From Bin5 sp963662575 (GTDB lineage: Bacteria; Chloroflexota; Anaerolineae; Caldilineales; Caldilineaceae), in contig OY759723.1 in the NCBI GenBank assembly GCA_963662575.1, positions 1,612,001-1,676,000 of the forward strand: 64,000 bases of DNA, in the 5' to 3' direction. A program made the position numbers and the translations under genes. The notes under the pieces are model-generated. The model searched no databases. It was not told where the DNA came from and worked only from the letters and a program-made list of their open reading frames with translations. Shown in pieces: positions 8,243 to 17,219 of this stretch. Numbering within the stretch: the first letter of the stretch is position 1; the number at the start of each line of letters is the position of its first letter.

Positions 8243-9063
8243 GCTCTCCGCGGCAGCAGGAGTGGGCATCAATACAGATTCTGGGCGTACGCGTCGACTG
8301 CGTCGATTTCCAGCAAACCCTTGATCGCATCAGCGCCTGGATCGCGCAATCGCGAGCGCAGGTCGAAACCAGAGAAGATTCCGCCTCTCATCCCTCGCAG
8401 TCCACCCGCCAGGTCTGCACCGTCAACCCCGAATTCATCATGGGGGCGCGTCGCAATCCCGCCTTTGCACAGGTGCTGGCAGCAGCGGACCTGCGCACAC
8501 CCGATGGCATCGGCGTGCTCTGGGCCGCGCGCCTGGCCGGAGTACGCCTGAACGAACGCGTAACCGGCTCCGACGGTATCTACCGCCTCTGCGAACGGGC
8601 CGCCGCGCAGGGTTGGCGCGTCTTCTTCCTCGGCGCCGCCCCCGGCGTAGCCGAACGCGCCGCCGCCGAACTGACCCGCCTCTACCCCGGTCTCCCAGTC
8701 GCCGGCACCTACGGCGGCTCACCCGCCGACGCCGACTGGCCGCAGATCCGCCAGCATCTCACCGCCGCGCGCGCCGATCTCCTCTTCGTCGCCTACGGCC
8801 ATCCCCGCCAGGACATCTGGATTCACCAGCACAAAGAGGAGCTGCCGGTCGCCGTCGCCCTCGGCATCGGCGGCGCCTTCGACTTCGTCGCCGGCATCAC
8901 CCCCCGCGCCCCGCACTGGCTGCGCCGCCTCGGCCTCGAATGGCTATACCGCCTCGCCCGCCAACCATGGCGCTGGCGCCGCATGGCGGCCTTGCCGCTG
9001 TTCGCGCTGCTTGTCCTCGTCGAATGGACAAAGCAGTTGGCGCGACCCAATGCGGGCCCCTAG
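8239..9063 (+). CDS. WecG/TagA/CpsF family glycosyltransferase (GT26)
   Basis: GT26 enzymes transfer a UDP-activated sugar (often N-acetylmannosaminuronate or N-acetylmannosamine) to a lipid-linked acceptor. The family blocks are all present: 'TVNPEFIMGARRNPAF', 'DLRTPDGIGVLWAARL', 'ERVTGSDGIYRLCERAAAQG', 'FFLGAAPGVAERAAAEL', 'VAYGHPRQDIWI', 'ALGIGGAFDFVAG' and the C-terminal membrane-associated helix 'GLEWLYRLARQPWRWRR'. 274 residues. The start ATG overlaps the upstream glycosyltransferase stop (ATGA). Together with the GT4 gene it suggests a small surface-glycan step; other glycan genes are not adjacent. Confidence 0.92.
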   Translation: MSSPRQQEWASIQILGVRVDCVDFQQTLDRISAWIAQSRAQVETREDSASHPSQSTRQVCTVNPEFIMGARRNPAFAQVLAAADLRTPDGIGVLWAARLAGVRLNERVTGSDGIYRLCERAAAQGWRVFFLGAAPGVAERAAAELTRLYPGLPVAGTYGGSPADADWPQIRQHLTAARADLLFVAYGHPRQDIWIHQHKEELPVAVALGIGGAFDFVAGITPRAPHWLRRLGLEWLYRLARQPWRWRRMAALPLFALLVLVEWTKQLARPNAGP

Positions 9064-9090
9064 CCGCGGCGTACCGGCCACCGCCGCCAC

Positions 9091-10503
9091 TCACTCCACC
9101 CACGCCGAAATCTGCTCCCCAATCCGCGCCACCGCGCTCGCCCCGCTCTGCTCGCCCGTCAGCACCCGGTTCACCTCAATGAAGTAAACAAGCGAGATCT
9201 CAGTATAATGCCCGCCTGTCATCGCCGCCGGCCGCGCCACCGCGTGCTCAGCCAGGCTCTCCGCAATCTGCGCCGCAGCCGGAATCCGCGCCTGCACATC
9301 CGCATCATCGTACAGCCCCGCGATCGCCGGCGGCGTGCCGTCTGCCAGCGCCCGTCGCCGTTGCGCCGCCGCGTCCGTCAGACAGCGGGCCGCATTCGCC
9401 GCCGCATCCGGGTTGCGGCTGTAGCGGCTGACCCCGATCTGCTGCCCCCCAATAACGCTGGCGTGTCTCGCGTCCGCGCCATCCCCCTTGGGCAGGCGCG
9501 TCACGCCGAACTTTTCGCGGATCGGGCTGCCTTCCGCCTGGCCCAGCCCATACGCATATGGCCAGTTGCGCATGAAGGCCGCATTGCCGTTCTGGAACAT
9601 CCAGCGTCCATCCTCCTCCTGGAAGACCGTCACCTCCGGCGGGCTGATCTCGCCCACCCACGCCGCCGCCCTGTCGAGCGCCTCCGCCCCCGCGCCGTCG
9701 TCCACAGCCAGGCGCCCGTCCGCGTCAACGATCAGACCGCCCCCCATACTCGCCTGCCACTCCAGCGCATTGACCGTCAGACCCTCGTAAACATTGCCCT
9801 GCCACACATATCCCCAGAACTCCGCATTCTCGCCCCGTTCCCCCGCCTGGATCGCCGCCGCCATCTCCTCCAACTCGCTCCACGTCGCCGGCGGCCCTCC
9901 GAACCCGTACTTCTCCAGCAGGTCCGTCCGGTAGTACAGAAGCCCGATGTCGCCCGTCTGCGGCAAACCGACCAGCGCGTCGCCGACGCTGTTATTCTCC
10001 AAATAGATAGCGAAATACTGGCCCTGTTCCTCCGCCGAAAGATGCGGCTTCAGGTCAAGCAGATGCGGCGCCAGCATCCCCGACCACACGACGTCAAAGT
10101 CGATCAGGTCAATGTCGTCCGACTCCGCCGGCAGAAACTGACGGTAAAGCCCCAGCCGGTCCACCGGATTCGCAGGCGCCGGCAGCAGTTCGATCGCCAT
10201 CCCGACCTCCTGGCCGCACCGTGCAACGATCTCCCTATCCACCGGGCGCACAAACGCCGGCCCCATCCACCGCAAAATCGGTCTGGAAGCGGTGGCCGTG
10301 ACCGCAGTGGCAGCCCTTTCCGCTTCGCCCGCAGCGCTGTCATCCCCAGATCCGTTCCCGCAACTGACGCAAAGAAGCGCCGCGCCCAGGAGAGAAAGAA
10401 AAAGGAGGAAAATGTGGGCGGCCGACCTTCTCCGCCCCTTGTTGGCAGGCGCGCCCGCCACCGGCATGCTTGTTCTCATCATCGCATCTCTGCCTGAAAG
10501 CAC
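9091..10503 (-). CDS. Extracellular solute-binding lipoprotein (ABC sugar family 1)
   Basis: Binding component of a carbohydrate-type ABC importer, anchored outside the membrane by an N-terminal lipid. A hydrophobic segment (about 31-45) leads to the lipobox 'LLCVSC' with Cys48. After it comes a type-I solute-binding fold: 'FDVVWSGMLAPHLLDL', 'ALVGLPQTGDIGLLYYRTDLL', 'WGYVWQGNVYEGLTVNALEW' and 'GNAAFMRNWPYAYGL'. The last two blocks are hallmarks of family-1 sugar binders, as is 'IGGQQIGVSRYSRNPDAA' near 355. The listed start is a GTG; two adjacent ATGs seven and eight codons in may be used instead. No permease or ATPase gene is next to it. The gene is preceded on the same strand by the 936-residue TIM-barrel protein. 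Confidence 0.88.
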   Translation of the reverse strand: MLSGRDAMMRTSMPVAGAPANKGRRRSAAHIFLLFLSLLGAALLCVSCGNGSGDDSAAGEAERAATAVTATASRPILRWMGPAFVRPVDREIVARCGQEVGMAIELLPAPANPVDRLGLYRQFLPAESDDIDLIDFDVVWSGMLAPHLLDLKPHLSAEEQGQYFAIYLENNSVGDALVGLPQTGDIGLLYYRTDLLEKYGFGGPPATWSELEEMAAAIQAGERGENAEFWGYVWQGNVYEGLTVNALEWQASMGGGLIVDADGRLAVDDGAGAEALDRAAAWVGEISPPEVTVFQEEDGRWMFQNGNAAFMRNWPYAYGLGQAEGSPIREKFGVTRLPKGDGADARHASVIGGQQIGVSRYSRNPDAAANAARCLTDAAAQRRRALADGTPPAIAGLYDDADVQARIPAAAQIAESLAEHAVARPAAMTGGHYTEISLVYFIEVNRVLTGEQSGASAVARIGEQISAWVE

Positions 10504-10579
10504 AGGCAGCGCCCCGCGTGACTCTCCTGACCGAGGACCTCGATCTCCGCCGGCGCCGCCATAGCTCTTCTGGGGTTAT

Positions 10580-10609
10580 AAAAAAACCAAAAACTAAAAA
10601 CTAAAAAAC
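10580..10609. repeat. Heptameric AAAAACT tract at gene end
   Basis: Three imperfect AAAAACT/AAAAACC units. On the minus strand the tract reads TTTTTAG/TTTTTGG and contains the last codons (Phe-Phe-Ser-Phe) and the TAG stop of the upstream 936-residue gene. Confidence 0.7.
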
Positions 10610-13404
10610 CCGCCCCGCATAAACGTAACCACCGCCGCCTCTTCCGCCGCCAATTCCACTTCGACGCTGATCTCCAGTTCCAGGCAGTGGATCAGATATG
10701 CACCCGGCGGAAATGGCCCGAACTCGGCGCGGTAGGGCGTCTCGGCTTCGCTTGCCTCCCCGGCATCCTCTTCCCCGCCTTCCTCTTCGGCCTCGCGCTC
10801 TTCCACACCGCCATCCGCGCCCACCACCGTAACCATCAGATCGGGCCGCTCCACCCACTGCACGCAGATCATGCCGGCAGCGCTAGCATCCGTCCGGTTG
10901 CGCGTGTGCTGGCTCCATCCGTCCTCCGTCTGCCATAGCTGAATGCTGAGCCGGTCGCCCGCCTCCAGATGAATCCCGCGCCGGCCGAAACCGTCGGCAT
11001 AAAGGTCGTAGTCCCCGGCCGTCAGGCTGTCGAACCTGAACGCGCCCGAAGCTTCCACCTGCGTCACATAGCGTTGCCCCTGCGCGTCCAGCAGCGTCAC
11101 CTGTCGCGAACCCTGCGCGCCTCCTAACGGTTTATTATCGCGCGCATCCACAGCAGCCGTGACCGGCTCAGTTTCACCTTGCAGCAACGCCGGTTCCGGC
11201 GGCGCGGCCAGCACCTCTTCCGCCAGCAGCAGCAGATCGCAACCCGGCTGGTTGCGCCCATCCAAAACAAGCGGGCGGGGACAGTGCAGCAACCGCCTCT
11301 GTTTCACATCCACATAATAGGTGCCGGCCGGCAGCCCGCTGAAAACATATCGGCCGTTCTCGTCCACTTCGGCGAAACGCTCGCTGGGCCCCCCACCCGG
11401 CTCCGCAGCCCGCAACCGCACAATGCAGCCCTTCCCACTCTCCACAGTGCCGCTGATGACCGACTCCTGCGGGACCGCCTTCTTTTCATCATACGAATAG
11501 ACAAAAAGTACACTGGTCGCCATCTCCCGGTCGACCGCCACTTGGCACTGCACAGGCGTTGACCCGCTGTTCGGCAGCCCCAGCGCCTCCAGCCGGTAGC
11601 TGTCGGCCGGCAGCGGCCCCATCTCGCAATGCGCCGTCTGCGTCTCCACGCTTCGCGCCAGCGGAACAACCCAACTCTTCTGTTCGCTGTCGCTGATGCG
11701 TAGCGCCGGCGGCCGGGCATCGTCGCTCGGCAAAACCTCCATATTGCAGGTCAGCATGCCGCCGCGCGCCACAGGCCGCTGCTCCACCTCAAAGCCCCAG
11801 CCGTAGGCCGCCAGATCGCAGGCCGCCTCCTGCGCCGGCGCCAGATCGATCGCGTCTACACGGCTGCCGGCAGGGTCCGTCACCTCCACGCTATAGCGGC
11901 CCGTCGGCAGATTGACAAAACGGTAAACGCCGCTCTGTCTCGCGATCGATTCGTAAGCGAATCCGTCGCTGTGCGTAAGGCGAACATGCGCGCCGGCTCC
12001 TCCCCGCACCTTACCACTCAACACGCCCTCCCCCGTTGGCCGCAGTCCGTTGCGCGCCGTGATGACCGCAGCCTGAGCCGCACTCTCTTCTTGCCCTTCC
12101 TGCCCTCTTGGCCGTTTCGGTTCCGCCTTGAGCAGCGGAACGATCGGCAGCGTCGACCAGCCGAACGTCTCGGGAACCGGAACCCGCCCCCCAGGCAGCG
12201 AAAGCAGCTCTCCCTCTCCGTCTTCCTCCGCACCCTCTTCTCGCCTCTGCGCCAAATGCAGCGGGCTATACCAGGCGTTCTGCTCGTCAACCGAGCCTTC
12301 GCCCTGCAGCGCTTCATGCGCCAGCAACCAGAAGGCCGTGCAGAAATAATAGTCCGGCGCCGGCGGCGTATGGCGGCTGGTCCCCATCATCGCCCGGCAG
12401 ATCTCCAGCGTCTGCGCCATATGTAGCGTAGGTGTCGTCGCCGGGTAACGCGGGTCCGCGCTCTCGTTGATCAGATAGCCGTTGGCTGTCGAAAGGATCG
12501 GCAGACTGCGGCCAATCAACCCCACCACCGCATCGTTCAGGCGTTCAAATGCGCGCCAATGCACGCCCTGTGGCGGCAACTCCGACGGCAACTCCGGCGG
12601 CGGTTGGCTGGCAGACGGCTTCGCCAACGCAGCCGCCAGCTTCGCCCGCCAGTCGATAGGAGCGTCGTCATCAGCCGCCGGCTGGTCCGCTATCTCCGCC
12701 AGCTGGCGCCGCAGGTCGTTGATCTCAGCCAGTGGCCGGTCCTGCCACGAATCTCCCTGCCACGCCTCCGCCGCCAGGGCAAGGTAGAACTCGCGCGCAA
12801 GCGGCGCGCCCTCTCGATGGACTGCGTCTTCAGGGTAATGCGGGGGGCGGTTGCTCGAATAGTTGTGGATCGCCAGCCAGATCGGCTTGTCGAACAGCGC
12901 ATCGCCGCCCGCGCGCCCAATCTCCTCGACCAGCTGCCAGTCGCCTTCCGGCGTCAGCGCGGGGATCGCCGGCATCCCCCCCCGCTCCAGAATCGCCTCC
13001 ATATTCGCCGCCGCCGTCTGCGCCGTCACCGCCAGCGCATCGGCCGGCAGCCTCTCCTGCCCCCAGAAAGCGGCCCCGTCCGGCTCGCTGTCAAATTCAA
13101 AGTAGCGCACGCCCGCCTCGACCAGCTGCTCCACGGCTTCCAATTCCCTGGCCGAGAGCAGACCCGGCCCCGCCGCCTCCCGCACGATCTGGACGATAGG
13201 CATGATCTGCCCAGCCAGCAGCGTCTGCGCCAACGGCAACGCCTCGCGCTGGCCCGCGATCTTTACCCACTTGACGCCCAGCTCGATCAGTTCCCGCAGC
13301 CAGAATCCTTCCACCATCTCGGGCGCCGCCGCGCAATCACCGGCGCACCAGTGGATACCGATACCTGTATCATCTGCAGGGCGGGGATAAGCGTGCAAAT
13401 CCAT
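10594..13404 (-). CDS. TIM-barrel glycosidase-like protein with carboxypeptidase-regulatory-like repeats
   Basis: A 936-residue protein of unknown function. The N-terminal 330 residues look like a clan-A glycoside-hydrolase barrel ('GVKWVKIAGQREALPL', 'YFEFDSEPDGAAFW', 'DALFDKPIWLAIHNYS'); 'SEPD' lies where such enzymes have the Asn-Glu-Pro acid/base motif, so the Asn is replaced. From about residue 470 there are three or more beta-sandwich repeats of the carboxypeptidase-regulatory/SdrB type ('SGVYRFVNLPTGRYSVEV', 'NGRYVFSGLPAGTYYVDV', 'SGAFRFDSLTAGDYDLYA'). An acidic Glu-rich stretch sits near 880. There is no signal peptide, which is odd for this architecture, and the last residues come from a heptameric repeat. 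It may share a transcript with the solute-binding protein 90 bases downstream. Confidence 0.7.
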   Translation of the reverse strand: MDLHAYPRPADDTGIGIHWCAGDCAAAPEMVEGFWLRELIELGVKWVKIAGQREALPLAQTLLAGQIMPIVQIVREAAGPGLLSARELEAVEQLVEAGVRYFEFDSEPDGAAFWGQERLPADALAVTAQTAAANMEAILERGGMPAIPALTPEGDWQLVEEIGRAGGDALFDKPIWLAIHNYSSNRPPHYPEDAVHREGAPLAREFYLALAAEAWQGDSWQDRPLAEINDLRRQLAEIADQPAADDDAPIDWRAKLAAALAKPSASQPPPELPSELPPQGVHWRAFERLNDAVVGLIGRSLPILSTANGYLINESADPRYPATTPTLHMAQTLEICRAMMGTSRHTPPAPDYYFCTAFWLLAHEALQGEGSVDEQNAWYSPLHLAQRREEGAEEDGEGELLSLPGGRVPVPETFGWSTLPIVPLLKAEPKRPRGQEGQEESAAQAAVITARNGLRPTGEGVLSGKVRGGAGAHVRLTHSDGFAYESIARQSGVYRFVNLPTGRYSVEVTDPAGSRVDAIDLAPAQEAACDLAAYGWGFEVEQRPVARGGMLTCNMEVLPSDDARPPALRISDSEQKSWVVPLARSVETQTAHCEMGPLPADSYRLEALGLPNSGSTPVQCQVAVDREMATSVLFVYSYDEKKAVPQESVISGTVESGKGCIVRLRAAEPGGGPSERFAEVDENGRYVFSGLPAGTYYVDVKQRRLLHCPRPLVLDGRNQPGCDLLLLAEEVLAAPPEPALLQGETEPVTAAVDARDNKPLGGAQGSRQVTLLDAQGQRYVTQVEASGAFRFDSLTAGDYDLYADGFGRRGIHLEAGDRLSIQLWQTEDGWSQHTRNRTDASAAGMICVQWVERPDLMVTVVGADGGVEEREAEEEGGEEDAGEASEAETPYRAEFGPFPPGAYLIHCLELEISVEVELAAEEAAVVTFMRGGFFSF

Positions 13405-13578
13405 AAAGGGGAATTATACAGCGGTTCACCGCCACTGGCTAGCCACAGGCAAAATCGGGCGCATCCCAAATTTTTCTGTCGTTCTGTTGCGCCCTTTCAG
13501 CCACCCATATGTACCCCCAGCCTCTCACCCACAGGCAATTCGCAAGCCTCAATTGGGCGAGCGAAAGCGTTTCTCACT

Positions 13579-13609
13579 AACCACTGATCACTGATCACTG
13601 ACCACTGCA
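13579..13609. repeat. Heptameric CCACTGA/ATCACTG tract
   Basis: Four units of a 7-base repeat (ACCACTG, ATCACTG, ATCACTG, ACCACTG) ending in CTGCAGT, the same junction found at the other heptameric tracts in this window. Confidence 0.75.
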
Positions 13610-13750
13610 GTTTGGGCGGTCGGGCCTTCGGCCCTCCCTTGTGCAGGGGCTGCGCCCCCGCAACGCCCCCCTCCAAAAACATTCCTCAGCGACCTTACGG
13701 CGTCATACCAGCAGTGCCGCTCAACCAACGCGGCCGCTGCCAACCGCATA
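13609..13750. repeat. Dispersed multi-hairpin repeat, partial copy
   Basis: Matches the 3' part of the longer copies at 16.6 and 52.1 kb: the 'CGGTCGGGCC...GGCCCTCCCTTGTG' hairpin (loop TTC here, TAC in the others), then a GC-rich hairpin and 'CAACGCCCCCCTCCAAAA'. A weaker similarity to the 52.3-kb flank continues through 'CCAGCAGTG' and 'GCAGCCAACC'-like sequence. Confidence 0.7.
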
Positions 13751-14164
13751 CGCCATCAGGTAGCCTGCATGGCGGCGGGGAGGAAAGGCAGGTCAAGACA
13801 AACACTGTATGTAGCTGAGAAGTTATCCAAAAACGCAACCCCCCACCAACGTTTGCGCCTGCCGATAGATTGTCCAACTACCCATAGGTGCTGTAAACTG
13901 CATAACTGATGCATCCGAATATGGTAATGCGGAAGAGCCACATTTCAGCCTTGTCCCGTGTAAATCGCATAATTCATCTTCGATTTCAGCGACTTTGGAG
14001 CCTGCCGTACACCCGTCTGCCCACAATATGCGCCATAATCAATTAATCTGGCCACTATGCAGTCTCCTCAGTGAGCGTGCATGGCCAGAGGGCGCTTTCA
14101 CAGCGGCGAGAACCCTGGTGACCACGAACCACTCGCCATGAACCACTGACAAGAGGAAAACCCC

Positions 14165-15118
14165 ATGCAAGAAGTGCAAGACGTCGCCAAGCGCATCCTT
14201 GCAAACGTCGAGCAGGTCATCATCGGCAAGGAGCGGGAGATACGCATGACCATAGTGGCTTTGCTGTGCGAAGGCCACCTGCTCATTGAAGATGTACCCG
14301 GCGTCGGCAAAACAATGTTGGCGCGGGCCATCGCCCGCACCGTCGGCAGCACCTATCGCCGCATTCAGTTTACGCCCGACATGCTGCCCAGCGATGTCAC
14401 CGGTGTCAGCGTATTCAATCAGAAAGACCTCGAATTCGAATTCCGGCCGGGCCCCATCATGGCGCAAATCGTTCTCTCCGACGAGATCAACCGCGCCACC
14501 CCCAAAACCCAGTCCGCTCTTCTCGAGGCGATGGAGGAGCGCCAGGTCACCGTCGATGGCACCACCTATCAGATGGCGCGGCCATTTATGGTGCTGGCCA
14601 CCCAGAATCCCATCGAATATGAGGGCACCTTCCCCCTGCCCGAGGCGCAGGTGGACCGCTTCCTCATGCGCATTCGAGTCGGCTACCCTTCGAAGGCGCA
14701 CGAGATCAACATCATGGGCCTGCAGGCCCTCATGCACCCGATCGAAAATCTGGAGACTACCGTCTCTGTCGAGGAACTCTCTCAGGCCCAGAGCGCGGTG
14801 CGCGATATGTATGTCGACGATAGCGTAAAAGAGTATATCGTCGACCTTGTCTCCACCACCCGCGATCATCCCGACGTATATCTCGGCGCAAGTCCCCGCG
14901 GCAGCCTGGCGCTCTTCCGCGCCGCCCGCGCCTGGGCCGCAATCGATGGACGCGACTATGTGCTGCCCGATGACATCAAGCTCCTCGCCGAGTCGACCCT
15001 TGCCCACCGCCTGATCGTCAGCCCGTCGGCGCGCATCAAAAATGTCGACGCCGCCCAGGTGATTGAAGACGCCCTTGCCCATACACCCGTGCCCGGCAGC
15101 CGTGTCGGATCCCGCTGA
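14165..15118 (+). CDS. moxR: MoxR family AAA+ ATPase
   Basis: MoxR ATPases act as chaperone-like factors for assembly or activation of partner complexes and are usually paired with DUF58/VWA proteins. Walker A 'DVPGVGKT' is at residues 43-50, Walker B 'IVLSDEIN' at about 102-109, sensor-1 'LATQNPIEYEGTFPLPEAQ' near 160, and the C-terminal lid carries 'LGASPRGSLALFRAARAWA' with the sensor-2 Arg. The 317-residue length is typical. A good Shine-Dalgarno (AAGAGGAAAA) precedes the ATG. The DUF58 gene follows 115 bases downstream, the canonical partner order, but no VWA or transglutaminase gene comes after it. Confidence 0.95.
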   Translation: MQEVQDVAKRILANVEQVIIGKEREIRMTIVALLCEGHLLIEDVPGVGKTMLARAIARTVGSTYRRIQFTPDMLPSDVTGVSVFNQKDLEFEFRPGPIMAQIVLSDEINRATPKTQSALLEAMEERQVTVDGTTYQMARPFMVLATQNPIEYEGTFPLPEAQVDRFLMRIRVGYPSKAHEINIMGLQALMHPIENLETTVSVEELSQAQSAVRDMYVDDSVKEYIVDLVSTTRDHPDVYLGASPRGSLALFRAARAWAAIDGRDYVLPDDIKLLAESTLAHRLIVSPSARIKNVDAAQVIEDALAHTPVPGSRVGSR

Positions 15119-15233
15119 ACGCCTACCGAAGTTTTCAAGCCTTCAGTCCATATCCCTGGCCTTTGGCAACTGCTCCGCAGCAACGAGCGGAATGATGCCG
15201 ACAACTGAAAATTAAAGACCAAAACTGCCGTTC

Positions 15234-16535
15234 ATGTCTTCACGACTCCTTTTCCTGCTCACCGCCCTGATCAGCTCCTGGATCTTTGCGCTGAATAGCG
15301 GGCGCCCCCTCGCCTTCAACCTCGCCTATCTGTTGAGCGGCATCCTCGCGCTCAGCTATGTCTGGTCGTGGAACAGCACCCGCGCCATTCATATCAATCG
15401 CCATACCCGCGCCCGCCGCAGCCAGGTCGGCCAGCACTTTGAAGAAAGCTTCGAAGTCCGCAACCAGGGACGGCTGCCCAAACTGTGGCTCGAAGTGCGC
15501 GACTTCTCGACCGTGCCCTTCCATGGCGCCAGCCGCGTCGTCAGCCATCTGCAAGGCCGTTCCCGTCATCGCTGGCAGGTGCGAACCTACTGCCAGCAAC
15601 GCGGCTTCTACCGCCTCGGGCCCATGCGCCTCCTCAGCGGTGACCCCTTGGGCCTCTTCTCCATCAACCAGACCCTGACCCAGACCAGCGACCTGATCGT
15701 CTATCCCGCCACCGTCACCCTTGCCGCCTTTCAACCACCCGCCGCCGACCTGGCCGGCGGCGACGCCCTCAACCGCCGCGCCCAATACCTCACAACCAAT
15801 GTCTCCGGCATCCGCGAATACGCGCCCGGCGACAGCTTCAACCGCATCCACTGGTTAACCACCGCCCGCACCGGCCGCCTCATGACCAGAGAGTTCGAAT
15901 TGGACCCGTCGGCCGATATCTGGCTCTTTCTCGATCTGAACAGGGGCGCGGCGCACAGCCTGCCGTGGAAACTGTCCCCCCCCGAGGCCGGCGTCTTTGG
16001 CCTCAGCAGCCACAAACGCGGCGACGCTCTGGAATTGGCGCCCAGCACGCTCGAGTACGCTGTTACCGCAGCAGCAAGTATTGCCCGCTACTTTCTGTTG
16101 CGCAACCGGGCTGTCGGCCTGGTTTGGCAGGACAGTCAACGATACCTGTTGCAGATCGACCGCGGCGAGCGCCAGATGCGCAAAATGTTGGAGGCCCTCG
16201 CAATCGTGTCAGCCGAGGGCAGCATCTCCTTCGATCAGCTGCTCGTCACCGAAGGCGTGCGCCTCAATCGCAATGACATGATTCTCGCAATCACCGCAGA
16301 CCCCGACCCCGCCTGGGTGCGCGCCCTGCGCGAGATCCGCCGCCGCGGCGTGCATAGCGTCGCCGTTGTCGTCGACGGCTCCACCTTCGGCGGGCAAGAG
16401 CCCTACCAGGAACTGACCCACGAGCTGGCCCTGTCCAACATCCCCAACTATCACGTCCGCCGCGGCGATGACATCGGCGCCGTCTTGGGCCGCCCCGGCA
16501 ACGGCGAACCATGGCCCACAGTCACCGCCCGCTAA
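15234..16535 (+). CDS. DUF58 domain protein (MoxR partner)
   Basis: Membrane-anchored DUF58 protein, the usual MoxR partner of unknown molecular role. Two hydrophobic helices (residues 5-20 and 28-46) are followed by a beta-rich segment ('FEVRNQGRLPKLWLEVRD', 'RGFYRLGPMRLLSGDPLGLF') and the DUF58 signature 'REYAPGDSFNRIHW' plus 'TARTGRLMTREFE' (about 194-221). A von Willebrand A-like fold with 'DIWLFLDLNRG' follows. The C-terminus ends in a variable tail. The short gap after moxR contains a degenerate AAAGACCAAAACTGC motif related to the heptameric tracts. Confidence 0.9.
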   Translation: MSSRLLFLLTALISSWIFALNSGRPLAFNLAYLLSGILALSYVWSWNSTRAIHINRHTRARRSQVGQHFEESFEVRNQGRLPKLWLEVRDFSTVPFHGASRVVSHLQGRSRHRWQVRTYCQQRGFYRLGPMRLLSGDPLGLFSINQTLTQTSDLIVYPATVTLAAFQPPAADLAGGDALNRRAQYLTTNVSGIREYAPGDSFNRIHWLTTARTGRLMTREFELDPSADIWLFLDLNRGAAHSLPWKLSPPEAGVFGLSSHKRGDALELAPSTLEYAVTAAASIARYFLLRNRAVGLVWQDSQRYLLQIDRGERQMRKMLEALAIVSAEGSISFDQLLVTEGVRLNRNDMILAITADPDPAWVRALREIRRRGVHSVAVVVDGSTFGGQEPYQELTHELALSNIPNYHVRRGDDIGAVLGRPGNGEPWPTVTAR

Positions 16536-16610
16536 ACCGCCCACACCTGCGCCGCCCTCGCCTCTGACCGACCCGCGCAAAGGCATTTCTCACGATTCCA
16601 AATCCCATAC

Positions 16611-16818
16611 GTACGCCTGCGGGCGAGGACGCCCTCCGGCGGCTCCGGGCCGCGAACAGCTGCGGCCCTGCGCACCCTGCCCCGCGAACAGCTGCGGGTC
16701 AGGGCTGTCGTCGGCAAACCCCCGCCGCCCCCAGGGGCTACGCCCTTTTTTGACGGTCGGGCCTACGGCCCTCCCTTGTGCGGGGGGACACCCCCCGCAA
16801 CGCCCCCCTCCAAAACCC
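16611..16818. repeat. Dispersed multi-hairpin repeat, long copy 1
   Basis: About 208 bases, nearly identical to the copy at 52.1 kb (a handful of differences). Internal inverted repeats include GGGCCGC-GAACAGCT-GCGGCCC, GGGCC-TAC-GGCCC and GCGGGGGG-ACA-CCCCCCGC. It lies just downstream of the DUF58 gene. Confidence 0.85.
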
Positions 16819-16925
16819 GCGCCGCAGCCATCCGCCATCGTCGCTGCTAGCCCCCTTCCTCCACTGCAGACGGAACCCACCAGCCTGAATGGCGGCATGC
16901 ATAAGGAGTCTGAGTGCCCCATCGT

Positions 16926-17160
16926 GGAAAAAGGTGTTCTTAGCGGCCCTTCGTGGATGAAAAAGAGGTGTTCTTCGTGGTCCTTAGTGGCCCTTTGTAG
17001 ACAAAAGGATGTTGCCGTTGCCGTTCTTCGTGGCCCTTAGTGGCCCTTCGCGGCCCTTCGTGGACAAAAGGTGTTGCCGTTGCCGTTCTTCGTGGTCCTT
17101 AGTGGCCCTTCGTGGACAAAAGGATGTTGCCGTTGCCGTTCTCCGCGGCCCTTCCAGAAA
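16926..17160. repeat. 'cttcgtgg' minisatellite, locus 1
   Basis: Imperfect units combining 'GCCGTT' hexamers, 'CTTCGTGG' and 'TCCTTAGTGGCCC' blocks and 'GTGGACAAAAGG'. About four units of 55-70 bases. The same building blocks recur near 48.3 and 53.0 kb. Confidence 0.85.
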
Positions 17161-17184
17161 ACTGCCGCGTACCAGCGGGGTTAC

Positions 17185-17216
17185 TAAAAACCAAAAACCA
17201 AAAACCAAAAACTGCA
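17185..17216. repeat. Heptameric AAAAACC tract
   Basis: Four AAAAACC/T units ending in CTGCAGT three bases from the stop codon of the leftward LacI-type gene. Confidence 0.75.
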
Positions 17217-17219
17217 GTC

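Larger units (their letters stand above)
13405..14164. other. Gene-free, repeat-rich intergenic region
   Basis: No credible gene. It holds a heptameric CCACTGA tract (13579-13609), a partial copy of the multi-hairpin dispersed repeat (13609-13750), and from 13800 to 14160 unique sequence with an AAGAGGAAAA ribosome-binding site for moxR at its end. Reading frames on both strands are short and lack family resemblance. Confidence 0.5.
16536..17219. other. Gene-free region built of dispersed repeats
   Basis: It contains a long copy of the multi-hairpin repeat, a 'cttcgtgg' minisatellite and a heptameric AAAAACC tract, with about 100 bases of unique sequence between. Open frames here are by-products of the repeats: the same peptides appear at the other repeat loci. 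Confidence 0.6.
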
